The translations under genes and the position numbers were made by a program. A stretch of DNA of 64,000 nucleotides from the NCBI RefSeq assembly GCF_019279795.1, contig NC_056739.1:18703292-18767291 (forward strand), read 5' to 3'. Below the pieces are notes generated by a model, which saw nothing but the letters and a program-made list of their open reading frames with translations, did no database searches and had not been told where the DNA came from. This stretch comes from Protopterus annectens (taxonomy: Eukaryota; Chordata; Ceratodontiformes; Protopteridae). The first letter of the stretch is position 1. Each line of letters begins with the position of its first letter. Below are positions 1-12,032 of the stretch, one piece after another.

Positions 1-498
1 CCGAGACCTTAGTGTCTTTGGACATGGTCCTAACCACGGTAAACACAGTCAGTCCACATACACTCAACTTAAAATTAGGAAAGTTAAGGGAACTGACTAA
101 AACCCACACACACAGACACTATAAGGGGTGGGGAAACTAAAGTAAAGCCCGTAGGCCCAAAGATAAAAATTAACTAGAGAAGGGAAAAAGGGCTACAAAA
201 AGGGTTGTATGAATAAGGCAATTAGTAGGGACCTAAACAAGGGTAACTAGCTGGAGAAACTACCTGAAAAATTAGTTAAATAGAATAAATCTCTTACTGA
301 CCTGAGCCTGTAAAAAAAGACAACCTCGCAGTGAAGCGGCAAATGAGATCTGGGGAGTTAGCGCATGGTATTGTGGGTTATAGGGCTGCCTCGAGCCGGT
401 AAAAATAGCTCTCGAGCTATAGTATAGGCCGAGTCGGAGCCGAGGATCGGCTCCGAACCCATCCAGCAAGAATGAAGGCGAGAATGACAACTTAACAT
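1..498 (-). mobile_element. DIRS family A element A0, 5' (right) end
   Basis: This is the right-hand, 5' end of a DIRS retrotransposon whose body lies left of the window. The first 25 bases read on the minus strand as the gag start (Met at 25, MSKDTKV...), matching the gag N-termini of A2 and D. Positions 26-340 are an untranslated leader. About 341-498 is the right inverted terminal repeat, carrying the GGAGCCGA/TCGGCTCC hairpin and ending in ...CTTAACAT, as A2, D and E do. The left end is not in view. Confidence 0.88.
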
Positions 499-854
499 CA
501 TTCATTAATTTTAAGATTAGTTGGTCAAATACATTTTTGGTTCTGTAAGAACTACTTCTTTGGAAATATATAGAGACAGTTTGTATAATACTTTATAAAA
601 TAAAAAATGCAAGGCAACAATGGCACAAGTTGCAAGTAAAGTCCACCTGCTGCTAACATATCATGCTGTGGCAAGTTGCAACAGAGAACTGAACTAAAAA
701 TACTGTACTGGCACACTTGCATAACAAATCAAACTCCACTCCATTTAAGTGCATTTAAGTATAAAAAACAAAAGTGTAAAAAAACACATCACACCCACAC
801 AGGAATCACACAGTAACTGCTCTGCTTACAACACGGCACCGGCAACCACAAAAC
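499..854. other. AT-rich spacer, nothing recognised
   Basis: AT-rich sequence between the end of A0 and the foldback MITE. I see no coding, RNA-gene or known repeat signature. The last nine bases (846-854, CCACAAAAC) are the left copy of the MITE target-site duplication. Confidence 0.6.
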
Positions 855-1365
855 GGGTCTACTTCTTTTGACCTAACTTTCATTTGCCTGACACTCATTT
901 GCCTGAGACCAAATGACGGAAATTTCATTTGTCTGACACTTCATTTGCCTGACACTTCATTTGCCTGACAAGTATTATTAGCAAGAAAATGGAATATGCC
1001 CCCTTCCCCACTGCAGTGTGACCCTGGAGTTAGAATATATAGTTAGGGGGTGTGTGGGGGTCACAGCCCCCCACAACGGGGGGTGGGGGGGTGAAGCCCC
1101 CCACTTACTTTTCTGTTACTAAGCAATATTACATCAAAAGTTAACAATATCATATGAAATGAAGTGGGGGGCTTCGCCCCCCACACCCCCCTAACTATAT
1201 ATTCTAACTCCAGGGTCACACTGCAGTGGGGAAGGGGGCATATTCCATTTTCTTGCTAATAATACTTGTCGTCAAATGAAGTGTCAGGCAAATGAAATTT
1301 CAGTCAAATGGGGTCAGGAAAATGAGTGTCAGGCAAATGAAAGTTAGGTCAAAAGAAGTAGACCC
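855..1365. mobile_element. Foldback MITE with long inverted repeats
   Basis: A non-autonomous foldback element of about 511 bp. The termini GGGTCTACTTCTTTTGACC and its reverse complement begin arms of over 150 bp that pair almost throughout, ending in G/C-rich inner hairpins such as GGGGGGCTTCGCCCCCC. Subterminal repeats of about 16 bp containing TTCATTTGCCTGACAC occur in both arms, with one extra unit in the left arm. It is flanked by a perfect 9-bp direct repeat CCACAAAAC (846-854 and 1366-1374). No transposase is encoded. The 9-bp duplication would fit a Mutator-like family, but that is inference. Confidence 0.85.
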
Positions 1366-1374
1366 CCACAAAAC

Positions 1375-2559
1375 ACATTCACATTCCTATAATACTACAA
1401 AGACAGTAACTACTATGCTTCATAACTGTCATTGATATGCAAAAGTAAGTAAAAGATATACTGTAAGAAACTTCTCTGTGTTGAAGATTTTCAGTCCATA
1501 TATTTCTAGTTAATCACTGTATAGTAATCAGATCAGACTATAGTAGTGGAAGTAGCGAACTTAAACTCATCTTAAGTCAAAACAAAACCGAAACAAAAAA
1601 TAATAGAAAATATATACTTGCACAGCATTACTAAGTATTCGAAAGTAATCCAAGCAAGGCAGGCAGTCTGTTTCCTGTTTCAGCAATGTGACACCTCATT
1701 CAATTCAGAAAGGTAAAAAAAAAAATTTCAAACCATTACCACACAGAAACCTAACAAAAGACATTCAGAAAAAACACCTGAAGAAATAGAAATACTAGAA
1801 ATGGAAAAAGAAGTACAAGAAAACAAACACAGTGGGCTATAAACATATTTCAAAACTGGCAAAAACCAAAAAAAAAAAAACTACAATATAGACTTGCACA
1901 CTATTATACCAGAAAACTTAAACACAATACTTGGAGAATTCTATGCTACAGTATGAAACACAAAAAGAAAAGAATATGTAATAAGTGCATTTGTATCCCT
2001 ACGTACAGATACATAAACAACCCACCATAAAATAGAAAGAGTAACATAATTACAGATATATGTCAAACAAATCCAAATAATGTATTTAAATCAGTAATTA
2101 AAAATTACAGAAGACAAGGAAAAGATAAAGCAGACCACCACCACCCATTAACAATATAAGGAATAACACTACTGAGAAGCAGCCAAATACTTTCCCCAAA
2201 CACAGCAGATAGACTTGTCAGAAAAGTCTGGTCTGACACACAACCACACTCTGCAAGACGTGGAAATGAAGGAGCAAGATACCTCACAAAAGACAGTTTT
2301 ACAATAAAGAAACATAACAGATGGCACAGAATATGTAACAAAAAAATTTAATGAACATACAAAAAAAACCACACAGAACATTATGACATCACAAAACATT
2401 TACTAAAAGGATACATGTTTGAAAACCCCACAGACCCTTTATGTCCTGTGAAAAGTTTCAAAAAAATGCCTTCAAAAAGTGCCACCTAATACAAAAGCAC
2501 TATTTCTCCACCCAAACAGACATCCACAACACACACTGGACAAAATGGAAACATGGTAC
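1375..2559. other. A-rich intergenic DNA, nothing recognised
   Basis: About 1.2 kb of A/T-rich sequence with several A-runs. Open frames here are short and low-complexity, with no similarity I recognise. It ends where the truncated W gag begins. It could be eroded host DNA or an unrecognised old repeat. Confidence 0.55.
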
Positions 2560-3513
2560 TCATAATAAGTAGGGGGTTTTGACAAAGGGTGATCACCTCC
2601 CAAGGAAGGATAGGTCCTGGGGGGTGAGATACCTCTGGCCAAAAGCACTTGATCCACAAGACGCAACACGTCGTGTTCAGAGAGGCTTCTAGTGGATTTC
2701 ATGGACACGGCTAAGGGAGAGTCAGGTCTATCCAAAGATGGGACAAGCTCGGTGCCCACCTCACCAGTCTGCACTGAAAACAACAGGGCCGTAAGGGACT
2801 GAACTACAGGTGTCTGCACCGAGGAAATCATCGGTGCCGAAGTCATGGTCTGCACAGACAATAAGGTCGGTGCTGAAGTGGTCGTCGGCGCCGAGGCTGG
2901 GACCGAAAAAATCGGTGTCAATAACTGACTTGTTGGTTCCGGGTAAGGTGTCGGAACCAATGTGTGAACAGTCTGCATCGACTAGATAGTCGGTGCCGGT
3001 GGAGAAGTCTGAACTGAGGAGCCCCTCGGTACTGATACGGTAAAGAGCTTGGTATTCGGTGCCGAAATCACAGATATCGCCGATGGTCTCAGTGCCGAAG
3101 GTCTAGGCACCAAAAGCGCTGGAGCCAAAAAAGTCAGATCCGAAGTGGAAAGCTTAGCCTTCTTGGGTCTCGGTTGGTGGGAGTCCCCAGCTGGGGACGA
3201 AGGAAGAGACTTGGCCTTTGTATGTTCATCAGTCTTTTTCTTATGGGATCTTGGGGGGGGGGGTGTTTGAAGCCTCCGACCCAGAAATAGCCTCTGAAAA
3301 AGGAGATTTAAACAGCCCCTTCAATAACAATTTATTTTTCCTCTCAATCAACGTCCTGTTAGAGAAGTTCTTAGAAATTCCGCAGGGCGGGTCAACTGAT
3401 AAATGAGGCACACCCAAGCAATAGACACACAGAGAATGTGCATCTGAAGTAGGTAATTTATGGCCACAATCTGAACATCTCTTAAATCCTGGACTACCTT
3501 TTTTATCCGCCAT
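2560..3513 (-). pseudogene. gag: DIRS Gag relic (W)
   Basis: The start ATG at 3513 opens MADKKGSPGFKRC. A Cys/His cluster follows (C-x2-C, H, C-x2-C-L-G, H), then a basic RKNKLLLKG segment typical of every DIRS Gag in this window. The G-run at 3250-3260 coincides with a frame break. Downstream, 2472-2978 is open in another frame and encodes a Ser/Thr/Pro-rich tract ending in a conserved SLSEHDVLRLVDQVL segment. In DIRS elements this product is thought to be the nucleic-acid-binding structural protein. The 3' part is lost. Confidence 0.72.
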
Positions 3514-3959
3514 GATAGGAAAGAAGGAAATCAGAAAGAATACCAGCAACTGTACAAGAAATACCTGAAGGTAAGGAGGAAAAGGGGTTTACCAATGATG
3601 GTAAAGAAAAAAATACCTTGCGGTAAATAAGATGAAGGGGACTGAAAAATTTCAAGAAGGGATAGTCGCTAAATGCGATAAGGTAAGAGAAAGCAATTTA
3701 GTAACTTTTCTGAGAGAAAAAGTTATTTTAGACTGGTATGACAACAAAATATTGTACTTAGCTCAAGATAAGTAGCCTGAAACAACCGAACGGTGATGCT
3801 GCAAACGAAATCTGAGGTAACAGGGAGAGGGGAATTCTGGGTAAGAGTTTTAGCTCAAGAGTTTTTAGCTGACGCAAGCTTGGAAGATGGCCGGCTCGGT
3901 TCCGCGGACGGAACCGATACCCGCACGTAAGGAATGAACGAGGATTAACAATATCAGAT
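2560..3959 (-). mobile_element. Truncated DIRS relic W (gag plus right terminus)
   Basis: Only the 5' third of a family-C-like DIRS survives: gag, leader and right terminal repeat. The terminal region contains the stem GGTTCCG-CGGA-CGGAACC, and the element ends at ...ACAATATCAGAT, as C and X do. Pol, YR and the left end are missing; the break is near 2560, within gag. This is an old, immobile copy. Confidence 0.72.
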
Positions 3960-4075
3960 TGCTGGATTTTCCCACAGTTGTCTTTGTTTGGTTACTCGAG
4001 CTTCACCCTCGTGACCACACCACACCAACTGTGAGTAAATCCAGCATTACCCACACCCAGGCGTGGGTTATTGCT
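3960..4075. repeat. Short inverted-repeat (hairpin) element
   Basis: Arms of about 20 bp, GCTGGATTTTCCCACAGTTG and CAACTGTGAGTAAATCCAGC, pair with two mismatches around a loop of about 55 bp. A second small hairpin (ACCCAC..GTGGGT) follows. It abuts the right terminus of W. It may be a tiny MITE or SINE fragment; no coding capacity. Confidence 0.5.
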
Positions 4076-5043
4076 TAAGTATTCTAAGAAAACCTCCACA
4101 TTCTACTGTTGATTTTAAAAACACTGCCAAAGAATATAAAACGTTTTACTACTAAAAAGCAATTTACTGTCAAATACTATAAGTGAACAAGTACTACCCT
4201 ATTCTTCTATTCAAACAAAAGAGAAGCTTTATCAGTTGATTTTGAATTTCATGCAAAATGTAATATGATGGTAACATAAATAGCAATCATACATTTCTTC
4301 ATCCTCTCTGCAGATCTAGAACAGGTTTCCTTTAGTAAGTTGCATAAGTGTCTTGTAGCATTGCCTCTGTTAAAAATAAAAAAAAAATAAAAAAAATGTC
4401 ACTGCTAACTGTTTTAATGTCATGACAGTTGCACAGTAATTTGATAAAATTTCTGGTCAAAGTACAAAATATGTTGGATTGTGTTTGAAACAGTACACAG
4501 TAGTTTAAATGTGTTAATGTGCTTAACAGAACTAAGCACATTAATAACATAATTAAATAAAATACAACTGCAATCTATACATCAAAACAGTGTGTAGGTT
4601 AAGACAATGTGGATAAACAGCATAAATGGTCAAATTATTCAGAATAGACTAAAATAAATGCGGTTCAAGAGACTTCTTAAAGCAGGCTAAAACAGCCACT
4701 TTTGAAGCTAATGTGATATTAAGATTCCAAAATTATAGCACCCGGCAGACAAAGAAGTGCATGTTCGATGCCTTAACCTAATTCCTGTAACTACTAGCAG
4801 GTCATAGAATGGTTATGTGCAGTACTAGCATTGGGTGATAGGAAAATATCAGCTGTTTAAAATTACCATGTTTTACCAAAAACAAGTAATCAAAACTATA
4901 AAGAGTAAACAAAGCTAACCAGACAGTTTACAGAACACAGGAGTAATGTGATGGTGCCAAGTGCCAGTAAGTAGCCATGCCACAGATTTCTGCATAAATG
5001 TAAATGATCAGTTTCAGTGTCAGCAAGTCCAGATAAGGAAAAA
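4076..5043. other. AT-rich spacer, nothing recognised
   Basis: Roughly 1 kb of AT-rich sequence between the small hairpin repeat and the left end of A1. I find no conserved domain, tRNA-like fold or repeat. It ends in the A-rich stretch AAGGAAAA that forms the A1 left junction. Confidence 0.55.
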
Positions 5044-5379
5044 AGAAGTTATGTACTTACCATAATGTTCCATGTTTGTTGTCCATATCGCCATTCATTC
5101 TTACTGGATGGGTTTGGAGTCGATCCTCGGCTCCAACTCGGTCGAATACACTAACTCAAAGTCTCTAACTTGGCTTGTGGCAGAAAGGTACCCATCATGC
5201 AGTGGTGTAATTTCCCAGATCTTGTTTGCTGCCAACTATAAATAATCTGTGTAAACAACCAATGATACAGCAAGTATAGAAACAACAAGGAAAAACTACA
5301 AAGGAGCTCCATAGTAAGGAAGGAAGACCTCACCTCTAGGTCCTCAAGGAGTCCTTGGCTGGGGGAAGGTGGGAGGGTC

Positions 5380-5484
5380 GTAAGAATGAATGGCGAGATG
5401 GACAACAAACATGGAACGTTATGGTAAGTACATAATGTCTTTATGTTATGTTGCCCTATCTTGCCTTCATTCTTACTGGATGGG
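5380..5484. repeat. ICR of A1
   Basis: The internal complementary region contains the reverse complement of the left terminus (..GGAACGTTATGGTAAGTACAT) joined to the complement of the right terminus (TATGTTATGTTGCCCTATC...). This is the head-to-head junction used in DIRS replication models. Confidence 0.82.
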
Positions 5485-5509
5485 ACAGCGTCCCTAGCAC
5501 CATTTCCCT

Positions 5510-6660
5510 GGGTAGCTCACGGAAGAACATCTTTGAGCACAGTGGAACCAAAGGAAGCCCTGTCCCTGGAGGCCAATGTAATGAGTAAAAAATGTATGAG
5601 GAGTTGCCCACGTAGCAGCAGCACAAATACTATCTATTGACAATCTCACCAGGTAAGCAGAGGATGTTACTAATACTCTGGTCGAGTGGCCTCTAACTTT
5701 GAATGGTAAATTCTTGTCATTTGAGGAGTATATAAAGGTAATGCAATTTAAGAGTCAATTTGAAAGCATAATTTTTAAAACTGGCATGACCTTTTTTGCT
5801 TCAGAAAAGGAAATGAAAAATTGATCTGTTTTTCTGAACTATTTAGTTCTATGCACATAAAATCTAAGCTGTCTGTGCACATCCAATTGGTGAAGGTTTA
5901 CTCAGCCTTGTTGCTATGATTGGGAAAAATCACTGAGAGGCTCAACAGATTGATTTAGATTGGTCTGGGAACAAACTTTTGGCACAAAGGACAGGTTAGT
6001 ATGTAGGGATACTCTATCTCTATGGAAAATCAGGTATGGTGGCTTGATAGATAGAGCTTGCAACTCTGAGACTCCTCTTGTAGATGTAATGGCTACCAGG
6101 AGAATAGTTTTCCAAGAAAGGAATTTGAGATCACAAGATGACAAGGGCTCGAAAGGAGGTAAAGTTAGGTGAGTCAGAACAAAATTCAAATCCCATGGAG
6201 GAAGAAGTTCTTTTATGGGAGGTCACAAACAAGCGCCTTTTAAAAATGCTTTATACAATTTGTGTGATATCAGGTTAGGAGTACGTTCACCAATGTGTAA
6301 ATTAGACATAACATCTAGTTGGACTCTAACTGTAGCTGCCTCAGAGCCTTGCTGAAAAAGTTCCGCAAGAAATTCCAAAACTGAACTGATCAATGTTTTT
6401 TGCATGTGCCCAGTAGGAGAATCTCTTCCATTTACTATCATATAACTTTCTGGTCGAAGTCTTGTGAGAGGATACTAAAATGTGTTTTACTGCTGGTGTG
6501 AAGTCTTGAAGCCTAAGTTTGGAAGTGAAGCAGCCATGCTGTCAAATTGAGGGTTTGGAGAGCAGGATGAAGGGTTCTGGGCATATGAGTCAGAAGGTCT
6601 GGAACTGGGTTCAGAACCCAGGGCTTCTCCTGTAGGTGAGGCCAGAGAAAGGGGAACCAA
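5510..6660 (-). pseudogene. DIRS tyrosine recombinase relic (A1)
   Basis: Fragments of the YR gene are readable in different frames. One (5914-6189) contains LPPFEP..SSCDLKFLSWKT and TSTRGVSELQAL, where the usual SARRVSE has become STRGVSE, so the first catalytic Arg is lost. A second (6223-6441) holds the N-terminal VLEFLAELFQQGS and the IGERTPNLISHKLYKAFLKG segment. The C-terminal His/Arg/Tyr region near 5510-5900 is shredded. The intact protein would recombine the cDNA circle into the genome; this copy cannot. Confidence 0.75.
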
Positions 6661-8905
6661 ATCTGACGAGGCCAGTATGGGGCAATGAGAATCAGCCTGC
6701 TTCCCAAGACTTTTGCTTTCTAGATGACTTTGGGTATGAGGGGAAAGGGGGTAAAGTGTACAGAAGTCCCGAGGACCAATCATGAACGAGTGCATCTCTG
6801 CCCTAATCCCCCCTTTGGGGGAGACACCGAAAGTATCTTCTAAATTTGGTATTCATGGGAGTGGGAAAAAGACTGCAGCAAGGTTGGCCCCATTTTCGGA
6901 AGATCTCCTCTGCTATGTCCTGGTTCAGAGACCACTTGTGAGGCATTAAAATTGCCCTGCTGTGGTTGTCCACTATCACGTTGGATTTCCCCGGGATGTC
7001 CATTGTTACTAGAAACGTTGGGAAGAAATTGCCCATTGCCATACTCTCAGTGGCTCTCGACAAAGGGGGTATAATCTTGTTCCTTCTTGTTTATGTACCA
7101 GACTACAGACATGTTGTCTGACTGGATTGCAATTGTTCCTAGTGGAAGAGAGTCCTGGAGTGCATGCAACGCTAGGTGCACTGCTCTCATCTCTAGAACA
7201 TTGATGTGCAGATGAGCCTCGTGGTCTTGCCATATGCCTTGGACTGTCCATCCCAGATAATGCCCCCCCTATCCTACCTGGGAGGCATCCGTGGTCACTG
7301 TAGCTACAAGTAGTTGTGGCACAAAGGGTCATCCTATGGTCACCTGGTGGGAGTGAAGCCACCACAGGAGATCTCTCTTGCATGAGTCTGTCTTTCTGAC
7401 TAGGTGAGCCATGGGAAGTTCTTGTAATGACCACTGAGCAAATAGAAGCCATTGAAGAATTCTCATATGCATTCTGGCTAGAGGAACTAAAGTGATCATT
7501 GAAGCCATAGTCCCTAGGAGTTTCAAAATTGTATTTAACTTTGCTTTGTTTCTGGGTAAAAGGTTGGCTATTTGTTTGTCTGAGAACAGAAACTCTGTCT
7601 GATGGAAGTCGTGCCATCATGGAGATGGTGTCGAGGTCTGCACCTGTGAATGTAATATGTTGACAGGGCAACAAGGCAGATTTTTGTAAACTGACTGTAA
7701 TCCCTAACTGGGAGCAGGTTTGAAGAGTAGTGCCCCTCATCTGTTGAAGTAGCTGCCTGGTGGTGGCAGTAAGGAGCCAGTCATCTAGGTACGGAAACAT
7801 TTGGAATCCCAGACGTCTCAAGTGAGTCGTGATTACTGCCATGCATTTGGTGAACACTCTGGGGGTTGTAGTGAGACCAAAGGGTAGAGCTCAAAACTGG
7901 TAATGACTGGCTCCAAGCCAAAAGCGTAAGTGACAACAAGGCAGATTTTTGTAAACTGACTGTAATCCCTAACTGGGAGCAGGTTTGAAGAGTAGTGCCC
8001 CTCATCTGTTGAAGTAGCTGCCTGGTGGTGGCAGTAAGGAGCCAGTCATCTAGGTACGGAAACATTTGGAATCCCAGACGTCTCAAGTGAGTCGTGATTA
8101 CTGCCATGCATTTGGTGAACACTCTGGGGGTTGTAGTGAGACCAAAGGGTAGAGCTCAAAACTGGTAATGACTGGCTCCAAGCCAAAAGCGTAAGTGACT
8201 CCTTGATGCTCTGCCCTTTTCTATGTGATAGTATGCATCTTGGAGGTCTATTGAGCACATCCAATTATCTTTCCCTAAAAAGGGAATAATCAACTGCAGT
8301 GTCACGGGAATAATAGACTGCAGTGTCACCATTCGGAACTTGGACTTCTTCACAGATTCGTTTAGCTTGCTGAGATCCAAAATGGGTCTCCAGTCCCCTG
8401 TTCTTTTTGGCACTAAAAAGAATCTTGAGTAAGTTCCAAATCCTATTTGGTATGCAGGGACTTCTTGGATGACTCTCTTGTCTAGCAACTTTTGAATTTC
8501 TACAGTTACTTGTTCAATTTGACAGGGTGGAACATCCAGGATTGTTCTGATCTGTGGGGCAGGATGGCAAAAGGGAATGGAATAGCCTCTGGATATTATA
8601 CTTTGTACCCACTTGTCTCTTGTGATATCTCGCCAAGCTTCTGGGTAGAAAGAAACACCCCCCCCCCGACTGCCTCAAGAGTAGAGCAGACGGGCTTCCT
8701 TTCAGGAGCGCTGGTAGGGCCAGCCACAAAAGAAATCACTGTCACCCTGGTTTTGCGGATCCCCTCTGCCTCTAGGATGACGTCTACCATTATTGCCTCC
8801 CCTTCTGCTCCTGGGGAAAGATTCATCTCATGCATCTTGAAAAACTCCCTGGGATCTTTTGAACCACATTTTCTCACTCTTCTTACCTTTAGGATAAGGT
8901 CTTGA
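6487..8905 (-). pseudogene. pol: DIRS RT/RNase H/MT-like pol relic (A1)
   Basis: The RT part near 8156-8488 shows FFLVPKRTGDWRPILDLSKL and MCSIDLQDAYYHIEKG. The catalytic YLDDWLL block occurs twice because of a tandem duplication (7669-8199). RNase H and the methyltransferase-like region follow at 6500-7300 in broken frames (VWYINKQEGT, ADNHSRAILMPHKWSLNQ, LAPYWPRQIW-like). The reading frame changes several times. In an intact copy this protein would make the element cDNA and degrade template RNA. Confidence 0.78.
7669..8199. repeat. 265-bp tandem duplication inside A1 pol
   Basis: Two nearly identical head-to-tail copies, about 7669-7934 and 7935-8199, differ by one- or two-base indels. Each encodes the RT segment from the FTKCMAVITTHLRR region through YLDDWLL to TVSLQKSALL. 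The junction reads AAGTGA-CAACAAGG with essentially no microhomology. The period is not a multiple of three once the indels are counted, so the duplication also breaks the frame. Confidence 0.9.
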
Positions 8906-10982
8906 AGGAATGGAAAATGTACCCCAACGGCAGAGAGAGTTTTCCCTTCCTGCTCGCATCTGGTGAGTGTGCTCTTGACTTTAGGTCCAAAAAGTGAGGA
9001 ACCATGAAAAGGGGCATTAGTAAAGGTAGACTTGAAGGGCTTTGCAAAACTGCACAAGCGCATCAAGGAGTGCCTCCTCAGGGAAACTCCGTAACCCGCT
9101 GCCCTGCTCTCTCCATCTGCTGCATAGTATATTAGTCTCATGGAGATGTTAACGATGGAATTTAGGGTAGATAGCTGAAAAGTGACCTTTTATGACACAC
9201 CCCACAGCCAATGAACCTTGGAGAGCATCTAACTCCTTCAGATCTCTTTGTAGCCTCAAAGTGCGAAAGGTAGTTCAGCGATCTAAGGGTAAAAGTCGCT
9301 TCCGAAAAAACACACTTCCCATATCTGTCCATCGTCCGAGAGTCCTTGTTCGGTGGATGAACAGAAGAGAATGTTTCAGAAAGTTCCTTCTTGGTGGCTT
9401 GCTGCCACCACCACAGCATCTACAGGAATGCCTTTCGTGAGAAATTATTTTTCCACAGGTGCTGACAAGAACTTATTTGGCCTCCGAGAGACTGGTTCCA
9501 TAGTGTCTGGTGACTCCTATGCCTTTCGACTAACCAACTCCAACAGCTCATCGAAAGGTGGAGACACCCAGGAGGCTGACGGTTGAGATCCAAAAGCCTT
9601 CAGGTACACGGACTCCTCATCAGAAGGGTTGATGGATTTCCAGCCACCTCTGTTTCAGGATCTCTAGGATATCTGCGAAGGAGATATCTTCAGAGGATGA
9701 CTGTGGGGATTCTAACTCCTCGCGGTCAGTGTCAGAGGTAATGGACTCATCAGGGGAGTCAATATGCTTCCTCTTGCACGTTCTCTTTTGAGGAGCCTCC
9801 TCAGAAGGGTATTCTGGGAAGGTCTTGGGAGAGTGGACCACACCCAATGGGGCTCCCCGAGTCTCTGGATCTCTGTTGTCCTGTGGATGGGGTGGTGCCA
9901 AGACAGATGCCAGTGCATTGGGGGGAAGAATACCAGTATCCTTGTATAGAGCTGTAGGTGGGGACAGCACACTCCTCATCAGCTCGAAGACAGATTCCTC
10001 TGGATCGGAGGACACCTTTGGTTCTAAGGAAACAAAACAGATCAGCTCTGAGGCTGATGTAGAAGCCAAGCTCAGCCAAGCAGAGGCTCAGAGAGATAAA
10101 TTTGGAACCGAAGAAACTCAGGTCTGAGCATCCCCCCCAGAGCCGGAGCTGACTGGAAAACTTTGGCCCCTAGACAACCCAAACAGCACCAAGAGTGTCG
10201 GAGCTGGGATTGGTTCCAAAATCTCCTGAAGGGGTCTCGGAACCAAAGAATTTATAGCAAGCGGTACCTGGCATTCCGGCTCCGAAGATCCAGCTTAGCT
10301 TGGAGGAGGAATCATCGTGGATGTAATAGTCATAGTCTTGGCTGGCTCCGAAACTGACTAGGTCGGAGCCAAAAACAATTTAGCCAGTGGCGATGACTTC
10401 AAAACTCTGTGCACCATCCTATCCATGTCATCATCCAATAAGCTCCAAGAGGACCTGAGGGAGAGGGTTGGCGAGTGAGATCTCTCCGAAATGGGAGATC
10501 TCAAGGTAGGGGAGCCTGGTAACAGATCAGTGAACCGAGCTCAGAAATACAGTCTCTTTCTGAAGGACTAGATTTGTCCAAGTCTATGATCTCTGTTGGT
10601 TCAGAGGGCTGTGGAGCTGAGGAGATCGATGCATCAGAGGTCTTAGCCAATTTTAGCGGCGACTCCAACTGAGTCGAAGAAGCAGGAGATGACTGAAATC
10701 TTGTCACTCTTAGATGAAGGGTATCTACTGGAAGAAGTGCTCTGTAGAGGCTCCTCACAAAATGGTTTCAGGACCCCTTTGAGTACAAGTTTGTTCTTTC
10801 TTTCCTGCAGAACCTGGGAGCTGAAAGAATGAGAAAAAGTACAAGTTTCCTGGAGGTGAATAGCTCCCAAACAATAAACACAAATATTATACCCATCAGT
10901 GATGGACATCTTCTGAGAGCATTTCTGACGCTTTTTTAAACCCTGAAGGCTTGGGTTCCTTCTCTCTAGTTTCCTTTGACAT
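8596..10982 (-). pseudogene. gag: DIRS Gag relic (A1)
   Basis: The start ATG at 10982 gives MSKETREKEPKPSG, then a one-base slip shifts the frame just before the Cys/His cluster (KCSQKMSITDGYNICVYCLG). Further pieces are the basic KRTCKRKHIDSPDES plus acidic SDTDREELESP segment (about 9720-9800), the SFADILEILKQR motif (about 9650), the conserved core YGKCVFSEATFTLRSLNYL (about 9250-9330), and the C-terminal FGPKVKSTLTRCEQEGKTLSAVGVHF block (about 8900-9000). It overlaps the pol start, as in intact relatives. Confidence 0.78.
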
Positions 10983-11644
10983 TTTAGGAAGGAAACTGCA
11001 GTACAGCAATAACAGGTAAAGCCTAAACACACCTCTATAACAAAACTAACATACACAAAAAATATTTAAAGTCTCAAACACTATTACAACACTATAGTAA
11101 CATGTCTAACAAGGTAGGAACAAGAACAACAACTTTGCCCTCTAAATTAAATGGGCACTAGACCCTCTAACTTAAACGGACCTAGTAGAGTTGCGAGCGA
11201 GAGGGATACACACAGGAAATTAGCTCTCTAACTGAAACGAGCTAATAAATATAGAATAACTAACTTCTATTGTAAGCACTAACTACACCACTACCACAAA
11301 ATGGGAAAATATCAAAAAAGGCCTTACAACTAATGACTGCCCACAAAAGCACACACTAGCAGGATAAACAGCACTCGAACTACAGCACACAGTTAAACTA
11401 TGGAAAAAACACTAACTACTATTAATAAGCAATTATTAAAGCTAAATATAGCTTAATAAAGGGAAGAAATAAAAGGTTTTTAAAGAACTTAGACACAGCC
11501 AAGAGGAGAGCATCCGAACTCGTAAAACGGCAGATGAGATCTGAGGAATTACAACATTGCATGATGGGATACCTTTCTGCCATGAGCCAAGTTAGAGACT
11601 TCGAACTACTGTATTCGGCCGAGCTCTGAACCCATCCAGTAAGT

Positions 11645-12032
11645 GGGTCTATATTAAATCAGCGAATACTTAAAAATAGCAAACATTGGTTTATCAACCC
11701 TTTAAAAGCGAAAGCTTGAAATCCCAAAGACACGGAACAGTGATTTTTTTTCCCCAAGGAAAAAAAATCACTGAGCCACTTTTGCGACTTTGCCATTTCC
11801 TCCACTGTGGTGAGATCTCGGAGTTGGTATATTTAAGTGGGGGGGTGTAGGGGGCACAGCCCCCCACTTTTAGTGTTTTGAAGTTTTTTTTTTTTTTTTT
11901 GTGAAAAAGCGATTTTACTTCGCTGGGAAAAAAATCTCTGTTCCGTGTCTTCGGGATTTCAAGCTTTCACTTTTAAAGGGTTGATAAATCAGCGTTCGCT
12001 ATTTTAAGCGTTTGCTGATTCAATATAGACCC
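11645..12032. mobile_element. Foldback MITE inserted in the A1 right terminal repeat
   Basis: A 388-bp element begins GGGTCTATATT and ends AATATAGACCC. Its inverted arms of about 115 bp share stretches such as TTTATCAACCCTTTAAAAG and CTTGAAATCCC. Its centre (GGAGTTGGTATATTTAAGTG then GGGGGCACAGCCCCCCACTT) resembles the MITE at 855-1365, so the two are probably related. It splits the A1 terminal repeat between ...CCATCCAGTAAG and AAGAAAGAAGGTG. The target duplication is imperfect (CAGTAAG versus CAATAAG). Confidence 0.8.

Noticed and set aside
2105-2399. Small overlapping minus-strand frames rich in Phe/Leu/Cys
   Set aside because: AT-rich DNA gives hydrophobic frames by chance; no homology or start context.
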